Shown: piece after piece, positions 23,491-42,689 of the stretch
Layout: each line of letters opens with the position of its first letter
Numbering within the stretch: the first letter of the stretch is position 1
Origin: Cristatella mucedo
Taxonomy: Eukaryota; Bryozoa; Phylactolaemata; Cristatellidae
NCBI GenBank assembly: GCA_009760855.2
Contig: WPIO01000145.1
Span: 583,001 to 647,000 of the forward strand
Length of the DNA: 64,000 nucleotides
Direction: 5' to 3'
Made by a program: the position numbers and the translations under genes
Notes under the pieces: generated by a model
The model's input: only the letters and a program-made list of their open reading frames with translations
Told to the model about the DNA's origin: nothing
Databases searched by the model: none

Positions 23491-26400
23491 AGTCAAAGCA
23501 GTGATAGCAACCTTGTACCTTTACTACAGTTAGTAAAACTTTCTTTAATCGATATGCAGCGTATGCTAGCGTTTCTTTTTTTTGCATTTCTTCTGTGGTG
23601 GAGCTGTTCTTGAAGCTGCTTTTGTCAAGGTGATGGGTGCTCTTTGTAGCTTTGTCCACGGGCGCCGAAAGGTCTCACTGCGCCTCTGGTCGGAGCCTGG
23701 AGGACAGAGGCTTTCCCTTCCCACCTTGGTCTCTTTCCACTGCCCCCGCGACTGTCGCCAAAGACGAAATTACGACGTACTTCCACTCGATGAGAATCCG
23801 CTGAGTTCGTGTCGAGTTATAGACACTCTTGATTGTGCAGTATGATTTGTCATTCCTTGCGGATTTTACCTCTATACGAAAATCTTGCGGTTCTTTTCCC
23901 CTAGATTAAACAGCATCTGGCTCCGCATCTGGCCACGAAAATTTCGTCTTTTCGCATATGAGAAATGCTTATTTTACAGTACCACAAAATTATGTAACCA
24001 TGTTCGTAACTTCACTCTTACTGCTACGTCCACGCAACACTCACTAGTTCAGATAGCGGCACAAAGAGAAATTCTTGAATTGCCGAAGGCTATCCGCAAC
24101 ACCGAGAGCGAAAAGAATTGCCTATATATTGCAGCGGCGACGGGCAACTTCAGGCAGATTCGTTGCGAGCTTAAGGCAGCCGGCGTTCACCGCAAAGAGT
24201 GAGAGAGAGCTGCTGCGGTCATGCTTTCACTTCACATACACTGGCCATTCCGGAAGTCGTGCTATGATAATACCCGTGCCAGCTCGCAGTCAGTGGCCAA
24301 GCTCAAAGGAATAATCACAGGCACTTCCCTGTGCCTATATACTTTTTATTTACGCATTCACGTTTGAAATAAAAATCATGACAGCACGGAGGCCAACTCT
24401 CACGATAATAATCACAATGAGAATTATCGTAAGTCTTGTGTGCAGCGCCATCAGTGAGCCAAATCTCCATTATGACGCCGCACGACTCGATGCAAGAGCT
24501 GCAGCAATCAAGAGTTAATGCGACAAGCAGCTAGGTATTGCTCCTAGACAAGCATGCACAGTCACACAACAAGGCTCCCGGGCTGGGGCCTCTGGTTGAG
24601 ACTTCCGGTTAATGAGCCTGGAGGCCTTGTATTGGATCCATTCCTTCAAAACTCGTGCCAGTCCCGCGACACTTGACGGCTAATAGTCTCGTGGCGCCCT
24701 GGGACCACTGGCTGGTTCCCAGGGACCGCTGTCATTTGAACTTTTGCCTTCCGACGTTTTCTTGTTCGCTGAGGCAAGCTCTCAGCTTGCGTCATGCTGG
24801 ATGAGAGTCCTCCTCCGCAGGCTGTCTCGCCTTCTCGCGTCGTACTGGCGGCGCTCAAAATGGCGACACCAAAACTCGAGCGAGTGAGCTGAGCTGAGCG
24901 CACGTGTACGCCCCTTCAAAACCCCAAGAGCGTGGATGAACGCATGGGCGCATTGTCGCCAGATGACCACTCTGGTTCAAATCGTCGTTTATCAAGTGAG
25001 TGCGTCGCTTTCGTGTTCCCAAATGTTATCTTGCACGTCTCCTATTCCTTACTAAAAGTTGCTATTCCTCAACTTATTGCAAGCGAATACCTATACATTT
25101 CTTATCGCTATCCTACTCATGCCGGCTCAGTTCAGCTTACAGATCCTTCGAAAAAGTTCCATGAAGCACACTAGGCACACTGTATTCATGAATGTGCTCA
25201 CACACAAAAGAGCCAGCAAAATAAAACGCAACCAAATCGATCGATACCGCGGTGCAGCAAGCGCATGTCAAGGTGAAGTCAGACGTGAGATCAAAGTCAG
25301 CATCGCTATTAGCAGCGTCCAGCATTCACTCACGCGGACGTTTTGTCCACTAATTCCGACTCATCTCCCATCGTTCATCGTTCATCCTGGTGCGGCTGTG
25401 CTTCGCTTCTATCCTCGCTTGCCGCCCCCTGGTGACTGGCACCTGCTGGCGCCGCGTGAGGCAGTGCCGCGAGGCTGATTGGCACTGAGCTCGCCTTCAT
25501 TGTCAGCGAGATGTCGCTGCATTCACTTTAAATCCTCAAGCCACTGCCTTCTGCACCGCCGGTCTGCGTGAAACTTCTAGTCCCGCGTCATTTGCTCTGT
25601 GTCATTTCCACTTACGATTAGAATAGCAATCTCGGGCTTCGCCTGCAACTTGGAACGGATGCTCAAGTTCACACCTGAAAGCCGTTTATCTCCAGCATGA
25701 GGACGGACCATCCCAAGGACTCAAAATCTATCTTCGTCGAGAGTACTTCCTAGATACGAGGATTTAAAATTCAAACCTTATTATCTGAGTTGCAGTGCAA
25801 GTTTGCAGGCTTTCAAATGAACTCGCTACTTCCTGTACATTTTCTCAATCACAATCATAAATGTCTAATAGCTGTTCTTGCATATCTCGGAAATAGTCGG
25901 GACCAATAGCCGCAGGCTGATCAAGGGTTGGCATTCCCGTGAACGAATCCATTGGCATTCATCAATTCGGCTGGAATACACGCGGTAAACGATGCTCCGC
26001 TGAACAGTATGCCATCAACAGAGGCGGCAAAAACCCGTAACAGTCGTCCTGCTTTTTGCTACACCACTCAGCAATAACTTCTACCACCATCGTGCGATTA
26101 CATCATTCACCATGCCATCTCCAGGGGATGTGACGGTGTTGTACAGCAGCTCTACGCAGCTTCCAAAAATAGATCTGATTCAAACTGACTGCCCTAATCA
26201 AAATGTAATTTATCCGGCATGGCAAAGGGATAAAAGAAATCGCATGCAACAATGGCCACGGCTGTGGTCTCCTGCTGGCCTCAAATCGCTTAAGCGTCAA
26301 GCCGTTTATTAAAGTAATCAATTAAAACACACACTTTCTTGCTGTCGCATTTAACTAGATGAAGGCCGCCAGTAAAGATCGCCACCGACTCGCCCCCATC

Positions 26401-27525
26401 GCCCAACGGGTAAAGCTATCGCTGTAGCCTGGTAGTCACACCAGGCCTCTTTTTGGCACTACGCGCCGTGCAGGAATTAAACTACGCTTCGACATTTACA
26501 AAAGTTTTCAAAATCCTTACGCATGCTAACCCGATAGAACCACTGCCTCAGACGACTCGACGTCTTCGTAGCCCAGTGTTGCACGTCTCTGGGCTTATCG
26601 TGCGCTCCTGTCGGAACTAAGGGCATGCATCTCCAAGGCACTGCCGTCAGCCAAGTTTCGATCTGACTATATGCATTCATTTTCTCCGAAACATTCCGAT
26701 AGAGCCTAAGCACGTTCCATCGTAACCAATAATGCTTGCTTTGCCATGGGGGTCAGACCTTCTCTCACGATGGCGGCAAAGTGGCTTTCGCGTATCCACC
26801 GAACCAGCCAATGCAGGTCCTCGACCACTTCCTGCTTATCCAACATGTCCGACAAAGTTTTTGCATCGTCTTAATCCCTACTCCGATAGTACACAGCGAT
26901 ACCTCAATCTCTGCATTACAGGAGCAGCAATTTCGCTTGCTGGCGAGTCATGTGACCTATGCTATCAGCATTCCTACAGGCAGTTCCAGCTCAGTGTTTT
27001 ATCAACTAACTATATTGCTCTTGCTTTCCAACGCATCGAAGGATTTTGCGCCCTCTCGTTGTTCGATTGTAAGCAGCAATTACAGGGCCGAAAGGCTAGA
27101 TAGACTTGTGAAGTTCACGCTTTGCGGTTCAGGCTGACAGCGAACGACCAGTAGTTATCGCACCAGGCCTGGGCAGAGCGGCACTCGTTTATCCTGTGAT
27201 GCCGTGAGACTTCGGCAAGCTCGTCCGGCTTTGACCCATGTAGAACCTGGGCGTGCCCTCCAAATGAACGTCGGGCATACCGAGAACGTCTCATCGCGCT
27301 TACAGAGAGACCGGGCTGGCCCCTCACTTTGCCCTTCCCCCTTTCTCGGCTCGCTACTGCTCGAGCAAAAGTCTGTATTTAAGCAAAAGTTTATAATAGT
27401 AAAAGTTTATTAAGTAAAAGGTCTGTAATTATGTAAAAATTTTATTCTGTAATTTCCATCCGCGCCTGCATAGGCGTGGATGGATATAACAGACTTTTTA
27501 CGATGGCTAACCATTTCGGTCTCTT
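23491..27525. other. Four kilobases without a recognised gene
   Basis: Open frames of 60-139 codons occur on both strands (e.g. 25059-25478 plus, 26736-27137 plus, 24646-24903 minus). None shows a domain, splice support or codon pattern I trust. AT-rich and moderately GC-rich blocks alternate. Some of it may be decayed transposon, but I cannot assign a family. Confidence 0.4.
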
Positions 27526-27529
27526 CAGT

Positions 27530-28150
27530 TATTATAATAATAATAATAATAATAATATTGCACTTGATAAAGCGCCCTCAGAGAACTTAATCTCTTTCTA
27601 GGCGCTTTACATTTGCTGCAAAGTGATACGCAATAGAATAGTAAGTAAAATCATGCTTGAAAAACAAACAAAATGAATAACATGGTTAGGGGTTACATGC
27701 ACTGGGTCAGCATGCAAATGTGGTTAGTGGCAGCATGAACAGTGTCAGCACGCATAAGCACATCGAGGACGAATCACAAGGACCCACTAAATGCTGTCCT
27801 AAATAGGTATGTTTTTAAGTTTCTTTTAAATGTGGTCAGGTCAGGGGATGTTCTGATGCAGGTCGGGAGGGAGTTCCAGGCTGTGGGAGCATACGAGCTA
27901 AATGCACGGTCTCCAAAGGATTTAAGGTTTGTACGAGGTATTTCTAGACTGTTGGATTCCGAAAAGCGAGTGGTACGATGCTTTGCCTGATGGGGTAGTA
28001 TCTCTGAAAGATAGGCTGGAGCCATAGAATGAAGAGACCTAAAAGTGAGCGACAAAACCTTGAAGTCAATCCGTTGCTTGACTGGTAACCAGTGCAGGTC
28101 GGCGAGAAGTGAAGTAATGTGGCAACTTATTCCACTCTTAACCGCTTAGC
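27530..28150 (-). mobile_element. L2 LINE 3' fragment with ORF2 C-terminus
   Basis: (AAT)n tail, inverted gcgctttacatttgctgca block, then a minus-strand open frame (28055-27774) reading LTFRSLHSMAPAYLSEILPH and FGDRAFSSYAPTAWNSLPT, the conserved L2 ORF2 C-terminus. Confidence 0.9.
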
Positions 28151-28254
28151 GTTTCTTCTTAGATAAGCAACAACTTCCTCATTCCATTAATAAATTCGGA
28201 CAGCAAGCCATCAATCCCTTAAGTGTTACCATCACCTTTCAAAATATTTCATGT

Positions 28255-28382
28255 TGTATATAAAGCATGATATTACTCACCATTCAATCGCGTTTCCCTT
28301 TGCAGCAAATGTAAAGCGCCTAGAAAGAGATTGAATTCTCTGAGGGCGCTTTATCAAGTGCATTATTGTTATTATTATTATA
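28255..28382 (+). mobile_element. L2 LINE tail fragment
   Basis: cagcaaatgtaaagcgcctag, ctgagggcgctttatcaag and (ATT)n. Confidence 0.85.
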
Positions 28383-28609
28383 AGGAACTGACGGGTCAAG
28401 AAACTTTAAAACAGGCCTTGTTGGTAATGACACTGGCTTTAGGCCACTTAATAATCCGCTACGGCACAAATGTAGGCATTGCCTAGTCAAGTCGCAGTAG
28501 GACGGCCAGCCGCATCAAAAGTGGCCGACTGTATTGTTGTAGCCGGTCTATCAAGTTAGGGAGTCATCGCGAGCCTCTTGCTTGCGCAGCAAGCTGGCAG
28601 AGTTTAACA

Positions 28610-29005
28610 ATAACGATAGTAAAGGATTTGTATAGTACCCTCAGAGAACTGAATCTCTTTCTAGGCACTTTACAGATACTGTAAAGAACGCATGGCCACA
28701 CGATTCGCAGTAACATGCGCAACGCCACCAAGAATGACATTGTTAGATGTGACTTGCACAGGGTCAACATGTAGATACGGTTAGTAGCACCAAGGCGCAA
28801 TGTCAGCACGCATAAGCTTGCAAAAGACGAATCGCAAGAACCCACTACATGCTTTAACAAACTGGCTTGTTTTAAGCTTCTTTTTAAATGTCGGTATGTG
28901 AGGGGATGTGATGTCAGTCCGATATGAGTTCCAGGCTTTGGGAGCATATGAACTAAAGGCACGGTCTCTAAAGGATTTGAGGTTCGCACGAGCTATAGCT
29001 AAGCG
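28610..29005 (-). mobile_element. L2 LINE 3' fragment, diverged subfamily
   Basis: Inverted tail (cctcagagaactgaatctct) followed by the 3' end of ORF2 in reverse. It is more diverged than the 27.5 kb copy. Confidence 0.8.
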
Positions 29006-29575
29006 ATTTGTGTCAATTTGCAGCGTTCAGCTACGTTTTCACCCATGTCAACTTAATTGATTCGTGCGACTGTGGGTATTTTTAACCCAATGTGCCCACC
29101 AACAGGCTTATCGTGCGTTTCTGGCCGAGCTGCAAGTAAAGCTCTGCCAAGGTTACCTAGGTTATCTGAGCTGTGATAAGGCCTTTTCAAGATGCCCACT
29201 TCCGCCGCCAAAATTGCCAGTGAAGTCAGTAGATAGATATCTCATCACCATGACAAGTAATAACTAGTTGCTTTTAAAATAACTAGCTGCTTTTCTACCT
29301 TCTCCAAGCAGGATGCAACCTCTTTTTGGCCCGACACACTGCATGTTCTTGTTCTGCTTTTATTTAACGAAAGGCCACACGCTCTTTTAACGCAATGGCA
29401 TAACCCATAGAATTATAGATCAGCATGGTGCCCGACGACCTGCATCTACATCTATCTCACAGAGATTTACCTTAGCTCCCCATGGAAGTAAGCAATCTAC
29501 AATTGGGCTGCATGCATCATTCATATCGACTCCAGGGGCCTTCAGCCATCTGTACGGTGTTAAGGCGGCGCTAAG
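29006..29575. other. No feature recognised
   Basis: Unique sequence with short open frames only. Confidence 0.4.
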
Positions 29576-29665
29576 ATAATAATAATAATAATAATAATAA
29601 ACTTGATGAAGCGCCCTCAGAGAACTCAATCTCTCTCTAGGCGCTTTACATCTGCTGCAAAGGGT
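29576..29665 (-). mobile_element. L2 LINE tail fragment
   Basis: (AAT)n plus inverted gcgccctcagagaactcaat and gcgctttacatctgctgca. Confidence 0.85.
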
Positions 29666-30024
29666 GTGTGGGTCGTCAACATAGGTGTTAGTGCTAAAAC
29701 CAAAGTGCCGCGTCGATCTAACCACTGCTACGTACAATAATTTCTCGAGATCCACGTATTTACAGTTTCCTGTGACATCGCACAGCCGTTTGACGGCCTC
29801 TAACATTAGAACGAGCTTCCTAATTTAGCGCTAACAAATGAAAACTTAAATCCGATGTCCACCACCAGCTGACACTTCTTGCAATCGATGGTTCCTAGAG
29901 AATTCAGCGCCTTAGATCGAGAATGTCTACATGCCGATGATAGTAAAAACAACATATTTTCACTCGCTGCCTGTCCCTTGACACCCAAACCTCTTTTTTT
30001 GCCCATGCCCACCTCTCGCCTCCA

Positions 30025-30162
30025 GCATGCTGACCCAGTGCATGTAACCCCTAACCATGTTATTCATTTTGTTTGTTTTTCAAGCATGATTTTACTTACT
30101 ATTCTATTGCGTATCACTTTGCAGCAAATGTAAAGCGCCTAGAAAGAGATTAAGTTCTCTGA
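30025..30162 (+). mobile_element. L2 LINE tail fragment running into (TC)n
   Basis: The L2 tail from catgctgaccc to aagttctctgag breaks off inside its tctctgag motif, where a long (TC)n tract begins. Confidence 0.85.
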
Positions 30163-30242
30163 GATGTCTCTCTCTTTGTCTCTCGCTCTCCCTGTCTCTC
30201 TCTCTCTCTCTCTGTCTCCCTCCATCCCTCCCTCCTTCTGTA

Positions 30243-30326
<84 letters not shown>
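30163..30326. repeat. Compound (TC)n / (TCTG)n microsatellite
   Basis: CT-rich tract with an internal tctg block near 30240-30266. Confidence 0.97.
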
Positions 30327-30329
<3 letters not shown>

Positions 30330-30791
30330 GCTTCCTCATTCTCCCACTCTATTTCTCACTAAAAGTCTTTTTTTTTAAGTTACTACGCGGTCTTATTCGA
30401 ACGTCTTGTCGCCTAGCACTTAGGCCGTCGCTTCATTCAACCAGGGGTGCCGCAATCTGTAGCTCTGCTGTTCAGTGAATTCTCAGAGCAGATTCGGAAG
30501 CACTTCGTCCGCAGCATTCGAGGAAACATGCACGCGTGTACTCCGACGGGCAACAGCTAAACTTGGTCTGCACAAAATGGACATAGTATCCAGTAATTGA
30601 AGGCAAACTTAAAGCAGTACGACGCCGCCGTCAGGGTTTTGGAAATGTTTGAATGTTCTTTACGGCAATCGCAAAAGCTAAATGAAGAAACGCCTTGGAA
30701 AAAAAGCAGCGCACTAATCGCCTGCGCACTAATCGCGCGATTCGATCGTCGCGCGCCGCCAGAGGCGTAGCGAGGACCGAGCTGCAGCTCA
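30327..30791. other. No gene recognised
   Basis: About 460 bases between a microsatellite and the 10-bp array. Short open frames only; contains agaggcgtagc near 30760. Confidence 0.4.
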
Positions 30792-31059
30792 TCTCGGCAG
30801 GTCTCGGCAGGTCGCAGTAGCTTGCAGCAGCTCGGTGCATATCCCGGCAAATCGCGGCAGATCGCAGGTTGTCGCGGCAAGTCGCGGCAACTAGCGCCAG
30901 CTCGCGGCCAATCGCAGCAAATCCCTGTAGGTCTCGCGAGCTCGAACGAGCTCGCGAGACCTACAGGCAGCTCAAGACACCTCGAGGCTGCTCGCTGCGA
31001 ATCGAGCCTGCTCGCGGTAGCACTCGGCAGCTGGCGCTGGCTCTCTGCAGCTCGCGATG
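30792..31059. repeat. Degenerate 10-bp tandem array (26 units plus a partial one)
   Basis: Cut in register, 268 bases fall into 26 decamers and one 8-base remnant with no indel. Nearly every unit starts T, usually TC; approximate consensus tcgcggcagc. Examples: tctcggcagg (twice), tcgcagtagc, tcgcggcaag, tcgcggcaac, tcgaggctgc, tcgcggtagc. Because three units equal ten codons, the array stays open in two plus frames (30822-31181 and 30869-31114). Whether it is translated is unknown. It contains a 44-base inverted repeat at 30924-30967. Confidence 0.9.
30924..30967. repeat. Perfect inverted repeat, 21-bp arms, 2-base centre
   Basis: The arms start cctgtaggtctcgcgagct and are exactly complementary, separated by aa. 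They lie in register with the decamer array, so the outer arms are units inverted relative to each other. Confidence 0.97.
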
Positions 31060-31487
31060 TAAGGGCTATTACTGGGAAGCATCGACTGCTACGACCAAAC
31101 GAGCACCTACATAATGGAGCAGGCAGCTATAATAAAAACTCTCATTGGGGATTTTATGTTTCCGTGACGACGCAAATTTAATAGTGTGATTTTTCTTATC
31201 TTTTTTATCTTTTGACGCTAGCGAGAAGCCTAGGGTGTAGATAATATTTATGTAAAACACCTGCACCTATAATTTGATTGTTGTCATCATTTTCCGGCCA
31301 CTTCAAGCTCCCTCTGCTAAAATGCAGCAGTCAATGCTAGCATTTGACTTTTGGTGCCAATAAAACTTTTTACAATTAAATGGCAGGGGTAAAAAAACAA
31401 TAATTATGGAAATGCTCGAACTTCAAGCTGATAATGGAAACCATGCTGTCTCGTAGCAGAGTCTCCATGCGATCTCCAGTGCTCTCT

Positions 31488-31543
<56 letters not shown>

Positions 31544-31977
31544 GTACCGTCGATCGTCTGCGCAAGTGCAGCCGCCTTCTTCCCAGTCAAACGCGGATGC
31601 GTCGCCGCCAGAGGCGGAGGCGCTCGTAAGCACTCGAGGAGCCGAAACTACTCGAGGACGAGCAGGAAGCCGCGAAGCGGAAGCGGCGAAAAGCGCAGCG
31701 CGCGGGGCTGTCGACTCGCAGACGCTGCCTCGACGCGTGCCGAAGTACGGCGCCGCGGCAGACATTACAGCGCGGCAGCGACGAAGAGCGCCCGTACATC
31801 GAGCGTATACTGTTCGCTAGTCATGCTTAGCAAGTCCCCCCCCGCACGCTCCCCAGGACGGTACATTGCGGAACCGCAGAACGCGTGCCCGGCGAATGCC
31901 CCTGTGCAGCACCCGCCACGGCGTAGAGCTCGCGGGTTCAAAGCGCGGACTGCGGCCTGTGTCTCCTGCTTTAAATA
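31060..31977. other. No gene; CpG-rich block and (CT)n
   Basis: A (CT)n tract occupies about 31492-31540. It is followed by a CpG-rich block (31550-31820) open on both strands, a GC effect. No splice-supported exon seen. Confidence 0.4.
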
Positions 31978-32152
31978 AATAAATCCTAGCTGATTTAACA
32001 GCCTATTTTTGTATAGCGACAGAAGAGCCTTTGCGGCTATCACCACCGCTTGCAGTGGCGATAAAGGATCGCCCACCGCAGGAATCGAACCCACGACCTC
32101 GGGACCGAGGTCATGAAAGCAACCGTCTTACCTAGTGTGCCATCACGGCTCG
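31978..32152 (-). mobile_element. tRNA-derived SINE
   Basis: Minus-oriented copy with aacagcctatttttgtatag, reverse box B (aatcgaacccac), hairpin cctcgggaccgagg and reverse box A (tacctagtgtgccat). Confidence 0.9.
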
Positions 32153-32588
32153 TTGAAAGCAAACAGCGCCGACGACTAAGCATAAGCAGCGTCGGATTTG
32201 GTTCATAGACGCTGTAGTTCGAAAGCCGAACGTGATTTCTCGGGTCTTAGTCTGCCTGACGCAACATGCCAGCGTATCGCTGGAGAGCTTCTGGATGCAG
32301 TGGGCAAGTGCCCGCTATTTACCCAATTCTCGTGTGAGCGGTAGCCGTATGACGACCTGGCTGAAATCTTGGCAATAGCTCGCCTTCCTCCTTCGAAGGA
32401 TAACGGTGGACCGCGTCACTTGGCCCCGAATAGTGAATTGTCGTTATTCTTTCGAGGGCGATCGGAGCGAAAGTTTGTTGAAAAGATTGTTGAAAGTTCT
32501 CCACGAAGTTTGACCGCAATTTGCGGCGATCGCCGGTGGCGCTGGCTATCGGCGGTTTCCATCTGCGGACCTTGGCAGCCTCTTTGGT
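32153..32588. other. Spacer between two inverted SINEs
   Basis: No gene or repeat recognised; the frame at 32319-32693 (minus) runs through the SINE. Confidence 0.4.
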
Positions 32589-32768
32589 GAGCCGTGAAGG
32601 CACATTAGGTAAGGCGGGTGCTTTCCACGACCTCTCTACCGAGGTCGTGGGTTCGAATCCTGCGGGGTGGGAGATCCTGTATTGCCGCAGCAAGCGGTGA
32701 TGAAAACCGTAAAGGCTCCTCTGTCGCTGTAATAAAAGAGGCTGCTAAATCAGCCAGGATTTATTTAT
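32589..32768 (+). mobile_element. tRNA-derived SINE
   Basis: gagccgtgaaggcacattagg (box A), gggttcgaatcctg (box B), body and aagaggctgctaaatcagcc end. Confidence 0.9.
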
Positions 32769-32904
32769 ATATCAGCTGAATCGGCTGGTATTTTCTTTCT
32801 CCGCTCGCGCCCGCGCTCGCGCCCATCGCTCGCGGAGGAGGCATGAGCGGAGCCTGAGCGGAGCCGCGCGCCTCCTCCACACTACGCGTCCGTCTACGGT
32901 GCGA

Positions 32905-32935
<31 letters not shown>

Positions 32936-32989
32936 CGAAGCTGCTATTGTCGCGCCAGCTGCCAGCTAGCCGGCCTGTGCAATCAGGCG

Positions 32990-33670
32990 CTTGCCGCTGG
33001 CGCAAACCTCTGCAGCTAGACTTGTCTGTCGTGAGCGTCGCAGCTGCCACATCAGACCACTTCTCGCCGACCTGCACTGGCTCCCAGTCAAGCAACGGAT
33101 CGACTTTAAGGTTCCGTCGCTCTCGCTCTGCGGTCCCTTCATTCTTTGTCTCCAGCCTGCCTATCGGATCTACTGCCCCCCCCGCCAGGCCAAGCATAGT
33201 ACCACCCGCTTTTCCGAATCTGTTTATCTATACTTCGTACATACCTCAAATTCTTTGGAGACCGTGCCTTTAGTTTGTATGCTCTCAAAGCCTGGAACTC
33301 ACTCCCGACTTGCGTCACGACATCTCCTGACTTGACCACGTTAAAAAGAAATTAAAAATGCATCTATTTATCACGCATATATTTATCGCCTTTATTTGGT
33401 CCCCGCGATTCGTCCTTTATGAGTGCTTATGCGTGCTGACACTGTTGCATGCTGCCGCTAACCACACTTGCATGCTGACCACCTGTGCATGTCACCCCCA
33501 ATCATGTTATTATTGTTGTGTATTCAGCATGCTACCACTAACCATTCGATCGCACTTTCTTTGCTGCAATTGTAACGCACCTAGAAAGAAATTGATTTCT
33601 CTTAGGGCGCTATGCCAAGTGTATTGTTACCATTATTATTGTTGTTATTATTATTATTATCATCATTATT
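32990..33670 (+). mobile_element. L2 LINE 3' fragment with ORF2 C-terminus
   Basis: Frame-shifted pieces of the L2 C-terminus (VCRERRSCHIRPLLADLHW, then VKQRIDFKV) and the 3' tail near 33560-33670 ending in (ATT)n. The first bases overlap CpG-rich DNA with a (CGG)n run near 32905. Confidence 0.85.
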
Positions 33671-33835
33671 ATCTTGCCGTCCACGTCCGTTCACTCAAGC
33701 CAATGCGAGAACTTTCCGGCGACCACTGTAGACAGAGCTATGCAAAGGAAGAAAGCAGAGCAGACAGCTCGTGCGAACGTCCCACGGCATATCGTCACAC
33801 GGGGATAGGAAGGAAGGAACGACTTAAAGACTTGA

Positions 33836-33980
33836 AGGAAGGAAGGAAGGAAGGAAGGAAGAAAAGAAAGAAAGGAAGATAATAAGGAAGGAAGAAAAGA
33901 AAGAAAGGAAGATAATAAGGAAGGAAGAAAAGAAAGAAGGAGGAAAGAAAAGAAGGAAGGAAGAAAAGAGGGAAGGAGCT
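33836..33980. repeat. (GGAA)n purine tract with higher-order unit
   Basis: All-purine on the plus strand apart from a few gataataag interruptions. A ~31-base unit (ending gataataagg) is present twice, so it is more than a simple tetranucleotide run. Confidence 0.95.
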
Positions 33981-33999
33981 CCACACCATGCTGCCAGAC

Positions 34000-35053
34000 C
34001 TGATCGCTCGCGAGCGCATCGCGTCGCTCCGGTTTCTCGCTACGCGGACGTCATCGCCCGCTCCTGGGCTCGGCTAGCCGCGACCCCGCCAGCTTCTCCG
34101 CACATTGTTTTCTCTTGTCAGACTTTGGCACAAACGCTCCATTGTGCAGGAGGTTGACTACGCCAACACGGCGAACGCCGCGCCGGCACCGCCCGCCGCG
34201 AAGCTTTCGAAGCCCGACCGGTGGCCGAACGCTGGCCGAGGGTCGAAGCGAGCACTCCTCTGCCGCCGCCGCCGCCGTCGTCTTACCGGTCGCCGAACGG
34301 CGTTCGCAAACTCCTAACGAGTAGCGGCGACGACCGTCGCGCGTCTCGCTCGACGCCGCTACCAGGCACGCCGCCGCCGCCGCCGCAGCCACCGTGCGCC
34401 ACCTCGGGCGCAGCCGCCGACTGGGCGGTCTCGCGCGCGCGGGCAGCAGCTGGGCGAAGCTGACAAAGGCGGCACCGGTGCGTGAATCGCGGGCGCTCGC
34501 TCGCTAAGAGCCATTGCTCCGCTGAGCGCTCAGCCGCAGTTGATCGGTCAGCGTCTTCGCTCCAGGCCGCGGGCCCAACCACCGACGGGCGGCGGCGGCG
34601 GCGGCGGCGGCGGCTGACAGGTAAATGCGCGCGCGCGCGGACCCGTCGCCCCCCCTTGCCCACAGCCCGGTAGTCTGCGTCGCCGTTGCCGTCGGTAAGC
34701 CGCCGGCCGTACGAGAGCGCGCGCGCGCGGGCTGCCCGAGACGCCGCGGCAGGGGTCGCGGCGGTGGCCGCGCCGCTCCGCCGAGGCGTGGCGATGCTGC
34801 GCCCGGCGGCGCCGATCCGTCGGTCGGCGCCGTCGGCCCGGCGGCCTCCTCGTCACCGCCGATCTGCGCCCGGCGGCGTCCGACAGGCGACGACCAATTG
34901 ATTGCGGCGAAGACAAACGAGACGACGCGCGTGCGAATCGCGCCGCCCGCGCTTGCAGCCTCCGCGCGGCGCCGGAAGCCGGAGCTGCAGACGACGGCTC
35001 GCGTCGCTGCAGACGGCTAGCGGTCTCGCTCGAGCGCTCCCGACCGACGGAGC
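34000..35053 (+). promoter_or_regulatory. CpG island upstream of the 496-residue protein gene
   Basis: Very dense CpG with (GGC)n runs, ending at the start codon at 35054. It likely holds the promoter and 5' UTR. Many overlapping long open frames on both strands are a GC artefact. An in-frame TAG at 35018-35020 shows coding starts after it. Confidence 0.55.
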
Positions 35054-42562
<7,509 letters not shown>

Positions 42563-42683
42563 CTTGCGCATCGCCCGCTGCCATCGACCGCTACCGCGAT
42601 CAAGGGCTGGACGCCCGAGTGCAGCTGCAGCATTATTTTCTCTTTCTACTCTGGACCGGTGGGGCGAAGGTGGCTGAGCGGCT

Positions 42684-42689
42684 AATAAA
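42684..42689 (+). terminator. Candidate poly(A) signal of the unknown gene
   Basis: AATAAA 122 bases after the stop codon, the first one downstream. Confidence 0.45.

Noticed and set aside
24646-24903. 85-codon minus-strand frame with a basic stretch
   Set aside because: No family resemblance and no neighbouring exon in phase.
26736-27137. 133-codon plus-strand frame
   Set aside because: No domain, no splice context, and an overlapping frame of similar length; treated as chance.
30792-31059. CRISPR-like array reading of the decamer block
   Set aside because: Animal DNA, 10-bp contiguous units, no spacers.
34051-35020. Many overlapping 60-130-codon frames in the CpG island on both strands
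   Set aside because: All Ala/Arg/Pro/Gly-rich, a GC effect; no splice sites or start context.
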